A DNA stretch of 8,898 nt from Anaerolineae bacterium (GTDB taxonomy: Bacteria; Chloroflexota; Anaerolineae; B4-G1; SLSP01). The translations under genes and the position numbers were made by a program. The first letter of the stretch is position 1. Every line of letters begins with the position of its first letter. Shown here in pieces: positions 6,557 to 8,898 of the stretch. The stretch covers positions 1 to 8,898 of the forward strand of contig JAFGNI010000380.1 of the NCBI GenBank assembly GCA_016927095.1, read 5' to 3'. The notes beneath the pieces were generated by a model, which worked only from the letters and a program-made list of their open reading frames with translations, had not been told where the DNA came from and ran no database searches.

Positions 6557-7498
6557 TTACCGGCTGTCTTCGATCAGGCGCAGGAAGACCTGCTCTAGGG
6601 ACGTCTCCTCGCCTCGCGTGGCCAACAATGGCAGATCCGCGCCGGCCAGCGCTCGGAATACATCCACCCGGATGTCCTGCCGGTCCGCACCCTCAATGAC
6701 ATAGTCGTAAGCGTCCGGCTCTTGCTGCGACAGCATGCGCACCCGCTTGAGCCCCGGGACCTGCCGGAGGGTGTCTTGCACCACCTTGGGCGCCCCTTGG
6801 ATCCGCGCGATCATCTGGTGCCTGGAGGGCGCCCGCCTGCCGAGATTCTCCAGCGTGTCATCGGCCAACAGACGACCGTTGTGCAGAATCAAGATGCGGG
6901 TACTGACCGTCTGGATCTCAGAGAGGATGTGCGAGGAGATAATCACAACGCGGGTTCTCCCCAGCTCTTGTATCAGCGAACGTATCTCAATCACCTGCGA
7001 CGGATCGAGGCCGGCCGTCGGCTCATCCAAGATCAACACCTTAGGATCGCCAACCAGCGCCTGCGCAAACCCCAGGCGTTGCCGGTAGCCTTTGGAGAGA
7101 TTGCGGATCAGGCGACCGGTCATATGAGAGATGCCGACGCGCTCACAGATGTGGGCCAGATGGGCCTTGCGCCCCGCCTTGACCCGCTTGAGGTCGCACA
7201 CGAAGTCCAAGAATTCCCGCACCCGCATATCGCCATAAAAGGCCAGCTGTTCAGGGAGATAACCGATCACTCGCTTGGCCTCAATCGGCTCCTGCACGAC
7301 ATCGTGGCCATCGATGATCACGGTCCCGTGGGTGGCGCCAATGTAGCCGGTCATAATGTTCATCGTCGTGGTCTTGCCGGCGCCGTTGAGGCCCAGAAGT
7401 CCCAGAACCTCACCAGGCTGAACACTGAAGCTCACATGGTCCAGTGCCAGCTTGTCACCATACCATTTGGTGATGCCTTCAACTTGGATCAAACCCAT
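6557..7498 (-). CDS. ABC transporter ATP-binding protein, GldA-like
   Basis: This is a complete single-domain ABC ATPase of about 313 residues. All motifs are intact: Walker A GLNGAGKTT (36-44), Q-loop in GYLPEQLAFYG (Q84), signature LSKGYRQR (134-141), Walker B VLILDEP (154-160), D-loop TAGLD (161-165) and H-loop SSH (H190). The roughly 100-residue C-terminal extension ending in ETSLEQVFLRL is typical of the drug/gliding-type exporter ATPases (CcmA/GldA/NatA). The outer boundary uses the ATG at 7498, but the AAGGAG (7500-7505) is only 1 base before it. A TTG two codons inside (7492) has 7-base spacing and gives the family-typical N-terminus M-I-Q-V-E-G-I-T-K, so it may be the true start. It powers the permease encoded 23 bases downstream. 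First gene of the cassette; its promoter must lie in 7499-7828. Confidence 0.93.
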   Translation of the reverse strand: MGLIQVEGITKWYGDKLALDHVSFSVQPGEVLGLLGLNGAGKTTTMNIMTGYIGATHGTVIIDGHDVVQEPIEAKRVIGYLPEQLAFYGDMRVREFLDFVCDLKRVKAGRKAHLAHICERVGISHMTGRLIRNLSKGYRQRLGFAQALVGDPKVLILDEPTAGLDPSQVIEIRSLIQELGRTRVVIISSHILSEIQTVSTRILILHNGRLLADDTLENLGRRAPSRHQMIARIQGAPKVVQDTLRQVPGLKRVRMLSQQEPDAYDYVIEGADRQDIRVDVFRALAGADLPLLATRGEETSLEQVFLRLIEDSR

Positions 7499-7828
7499 AC
7501 TCCTTGGCGCCTGTCGTCCGGGGAAGCACACCGCGGTCTAGCCTTCTGTTATTGGGTATCACGCTGAGGGGAACTGGCTTGACGTCATGTGACCGGCGCG
7601 GGGCATGCGCGCTTGTGTCGATAGGCCTGCCTGGCAACGGTGGGCGTCCGCAAGCAGGACCCACGGCCCACTTGGTATCGTCTTTCTCGTTCGTGTGTCC
7701 CGAATACGCACGCCTACTATTCTGCCACAAACCGCGAAAGAGGCCATATCCGGTGGGGGTGTGCGTACCTCCAGGTAGATAACCGCACACTAAATGCAAC
7801 CGCGGCTTGACCGCGAGGATGCCGGGCA
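7499..7828 (-). other. 330-base intergenic region upstream of the ABC cassette
   Basis: I see no supported gene. Open frames exist on both strands but lack ribosome sites and protein-like composition. Contents, in transcription order: small hairpins after the hydrolase stop codon (see 7801-7830); a bulged stem with GTGGG+TCC arms at 7640-7649 and 7657-7664 (7-base loop, 2-base bulge); the 8-base palindrome TGACGTCA within 7579-7590; and the ATPase ribosome site. The promoter of the cassette should be here, but no hexamer pair with good spacing stands out on the minus strand. Confidence 0.4.
7500..7505 (-). promoter_or_regulatory. Ribosome binding site that bears on the ATPase start
   Basis: AAGGAG on the minus strand ends 1 base before the ATG at 7498 and 7 bases before an in-frame TTG at 7492. 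The spacing favours TTG, the codon type favours ATG; the two differ by two residues. Confidence 0.5.
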
Positions 7829-7830
7829 TC
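7801..7830 (-). terminator. Possible weak terminator after the hydrolase gene
   Basis: Two short perfect hairpins follow each other. GATGCCCGGCATC (7818-7830) overlaps the stop codon. CGCGG-5-CCGCG (7801-7815) comes next, and GTTGCATTTAG follows on the minus strand. The stems are only 5 to 6 bp and the T-run is three bases, so termination would be partial at best. Confidence 0.3.
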
Positions 7831-8767
7831 ACCAGGTCGGGTGGTCGCGCAAGTAATCAAAGACGGTCCGATGGAAGGGGCAGAAGTTCGGCTCGGGAAT
7901 GCCGGTGGGCGGCGTGGACGGGGCCCCGTAGCTGCGCTGGAACATATCGTGGTGATAGGTGTGGTAACCACCGACCGATCGCACGGCTTCGATCTGCGCG
8001 ATGTGATACTCGGAGCGAGTACCGCCCGCGATGCCGCCGAACTGCACGATGCCCGTCCGAGCCGGCTCATCGTCGATCACCGGTTTCTCGTAGGTCGCCA
8101 GCAGATCGGCGATCTGTTGGGGCGCGACCTCCCAGAACCGCTCGGCGCGTCCGCGCACCGTATGGGGCGTCAAGACGTCCAGCATCCGGTTCTGTGCCGC
8201 GTCACCTAGATTGCCGGCGAACCCCGGCGAGTTCGTCACGACACGATCCGGATCCTCGGCCTTGACGATCTCGGCGTGGCGCAGCACGTTGGTGGCGTCC
8301 TCGTTCCAGATCTGCAACAGGACGTTGCGGTAGGGGCGCAGGCGTTGGGTTAAGGCCGCAATGGCCCGTTCCTGCTGCGGCACCGGCAGGTTTTCCTCAC
8401 CGGGAATCTTCTCATGGGAAAAGGCCACGACCTCGATCACCATCGCCAGCTTGTCGGCATCCAGAAGCAGACCCGCCAGGCGGTCGAAGTGTGCGTCGAT
8501 GATCTCACCCTGAGGAGTGTACATCGTCGTGTCGGGCCCCACGTCCACGAAGGTACGCGGCGGGCTGAAGTCCCACTGGCACCAGACCCGCAAGGCGCTG
8601 ATCCCATTCTCTCTGAAGATCTGCAGCCAGGCTTGCCGCGCCCCTGGGGTCGCCTGGAAGGTTGGGTTGTAGAGTGCATTGAAGAAGCTCAAACCCTGAA
8701 AGTAGAAAGGGCGACTGTCCAACAACAGGCGTGTGCCATCCACGCTAAGTACGTGCGTGTCTGCCAT
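7829..8767 (-). CDS. Glycoside hydrolase-like protein, clan GH-A TIM barrel (GH5-like)
   Basis: This is a 312-residue protein that resembles retaining glycosidases of clan GH-A. It opens with a substrate-strand motif common in the clan (GTRLLLDSRPFYFQGLSF, 11-28), then FRENGISALRVWCQWDF (51-67). The strand-4 acid/base motif LQIWNED has E156, and a late strand KPVIDDEP has E234 as candidate nucleophile. I see no signal peptide or membrane segment, so it is probably cytoplasmic, unlike secreted cellulases; it may act on imported oligosaccharides or glycosides. The distance of 78 residues between the two glutamates is shorter than in many GH5 enzymes, so the nucleophile assignment is tentative. 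The start at 8767 is the first Met after the upstream gene's stop, 16 bases away, with only a G-rich weak ribosome site. It probably forms an operon with the gene at 8784-8898. Specificity cannot be read; a non-hydrolytic homologue is possible. Confidence 0.7.
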   Translation of the reverse strand: MADTHVLSVDGTRLLLDSRPFYFQGLSFFNALYNPTFQATPGARQAWLQIFRENGISALRVWCQWDFSPPRTFVDVGPDTTMYTPQGEIIDAHFDRLAGLLLDADKLAMVIEVVAFSHEKIPGEENLPVPQQERAIAALTQRLRPYRNVLLQIWNEDATNVLRHAEIVKAEDPDRVVTNSPGFAGNLGDAAQNRMLDVLTPHTVRGRAERFWEVAPQQIADLLATYEKPVIDDEPARTGIVQFGGIAGGTRSEYHIAQIEAVRSVGGYHTYHHDMFQRSYGAPSTPPTGIPEPNFCPFHRTVFDYLRDHPTW

Positions 8768-8783
8768 AGCGCGCCCCCGCGGC

Positions 8784-8898
8784 CTAGACGTCCGCTGCCA
8801 TGCGCCGGCGGCGCCGTGCGCGGAACGCGTCCACCGTCAGGAGATCCTCGTCCTGCACTCCCATCTCGCGCGCCCACGCCAACGCGATGTCCAGCCGT
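8784..8898 (-). CDS. C-terminal tail of an unrecognised protein (cut by window edge)
   Basis: Only the last 37 residues are present, ending in TAG at 8786-8784. The visible part reads as a helical segment (LDIALAWAREMGV), an acidic turn (QDEDLLTVDAF) and a run of five arginines before a short MAADV tail. It is in frame to the window edge, its codons are GC-rich like the neighbours, and its stop lies 16 bases before the hydrolase start, which suggests co-transcription. I do not recognise the family. Confidence 0.55.
   Translation of the reverse strand, partial: RLDIALAWAREMGVQDEDLLTVDAFRARRRRRMAADV

Noticed and set aside
6722..7567. Long plus-strand open frame (281 codons) opposite the ABC ATPase
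   Set aside because: It is antisense to a gene with all ATPase motifs; GC-rich codon use leaves the opposite frame open. It has no ribosome site and no recognisable domain.
7579..7590. Plus-strand TTGACG as a -35 box for a divergent promoter
   Set aside because: No matching -10 at 15 to 19 bases and no plus-strand gene downstream; the palindrome TGACGTCA there explains the match by chance.
7479..7832. Minus-strand open frame of 117 codons spanning the spacer before the ATPase
   Set aside because: It overlaps the ends of two supported genes, has no ribosome site and an Arg/Pro/Gly-rich composition like random GC-rich sequence.
1..8898. tRNA, rRNA, CRISPR, insertion sequence or attachment site
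   Set aside because: No cloverleaf-like stretch, regular spaced repeats, terminal inverted repeats with a transposase, or tRNA-end duplication was seen on reading both strands by eye.

Overview
The window is bacterial, gene-dense and moderately GC-rich, and every gene I can support is read from the minus strand. No RNA gene, insertion sequence, CRISPR array or phage gene is visible. Two things suggest a Chloroflexota-like (Anaerolineae-type) organism: a lipoprotein-anchored ribose-type sugar uptake system next to a TIM-barrel sugar isomerase/epimerase, and a GldA/F/G-like ABC cassette with a DUF4340 protein outside an obvious Bacteroidota setting. This placement is a guess from gene content; no marker gene is present.

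In transcription order (high to low coordinates) the layout is as follows. (a) 8784-8898 holds the C-terminal tail of an unrecognised protein. It is followed after 16 bases by 7829-8767, a clan GH-A-like glycoside hydrolase without a signal peptide. (b) 7499-7828 is a 330-base spacer with small hairpins and no convincing gene. (c) 2905-7498 is a tight four-gene cassette: ABC ATPase, ABC-2 permease, GldG-like auxiliary protein and DUF4340 protein. Its gaps are 23, 10 and 1 bases. (d) 2765-2904 carries a good sigma70-type promoter with a LacI-operator-like near-palindrome just upstream. (e) 1820-2764 is a sugar phosphate isomerase/epimerase-family TIM barrel. (f) 1515-1819 is a 305-base spacer containing an extra Shine-Dalgarno followed by a two-codon ORF. 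(g) 450-1514 is a substrate-binding lipoprotein. (h) 304-449 contains a perfect 14-bp stem-loop. (i) 1-303 is the N-terminal third or less of a sugar ABC ATPase, cut by the window edge.

Two functional units stand out. Genes (e), (g) and (i) look like a catabolic locus: the lipoprotein captures a sugar or polyol, the ATPase (with a permease presumably beyond base 1) imports it, and the TIM-barrel enzyme isomerises or epimerises it. The cassette (c) is an ABC complex with a large extracytoplasmic GldG/DUF4340 portion. Its substrate is unknown; relatives are known from gliding motility, but nothing here shows motility. The most unusual details are the replacement of the expected first metal-ligand Glu by Gln170 in the TIM-barrel enzyme, the strong hairpin between binding-protein and ATPase genes, the mini-ORF in the binding-protein leader, and the cassette itself.
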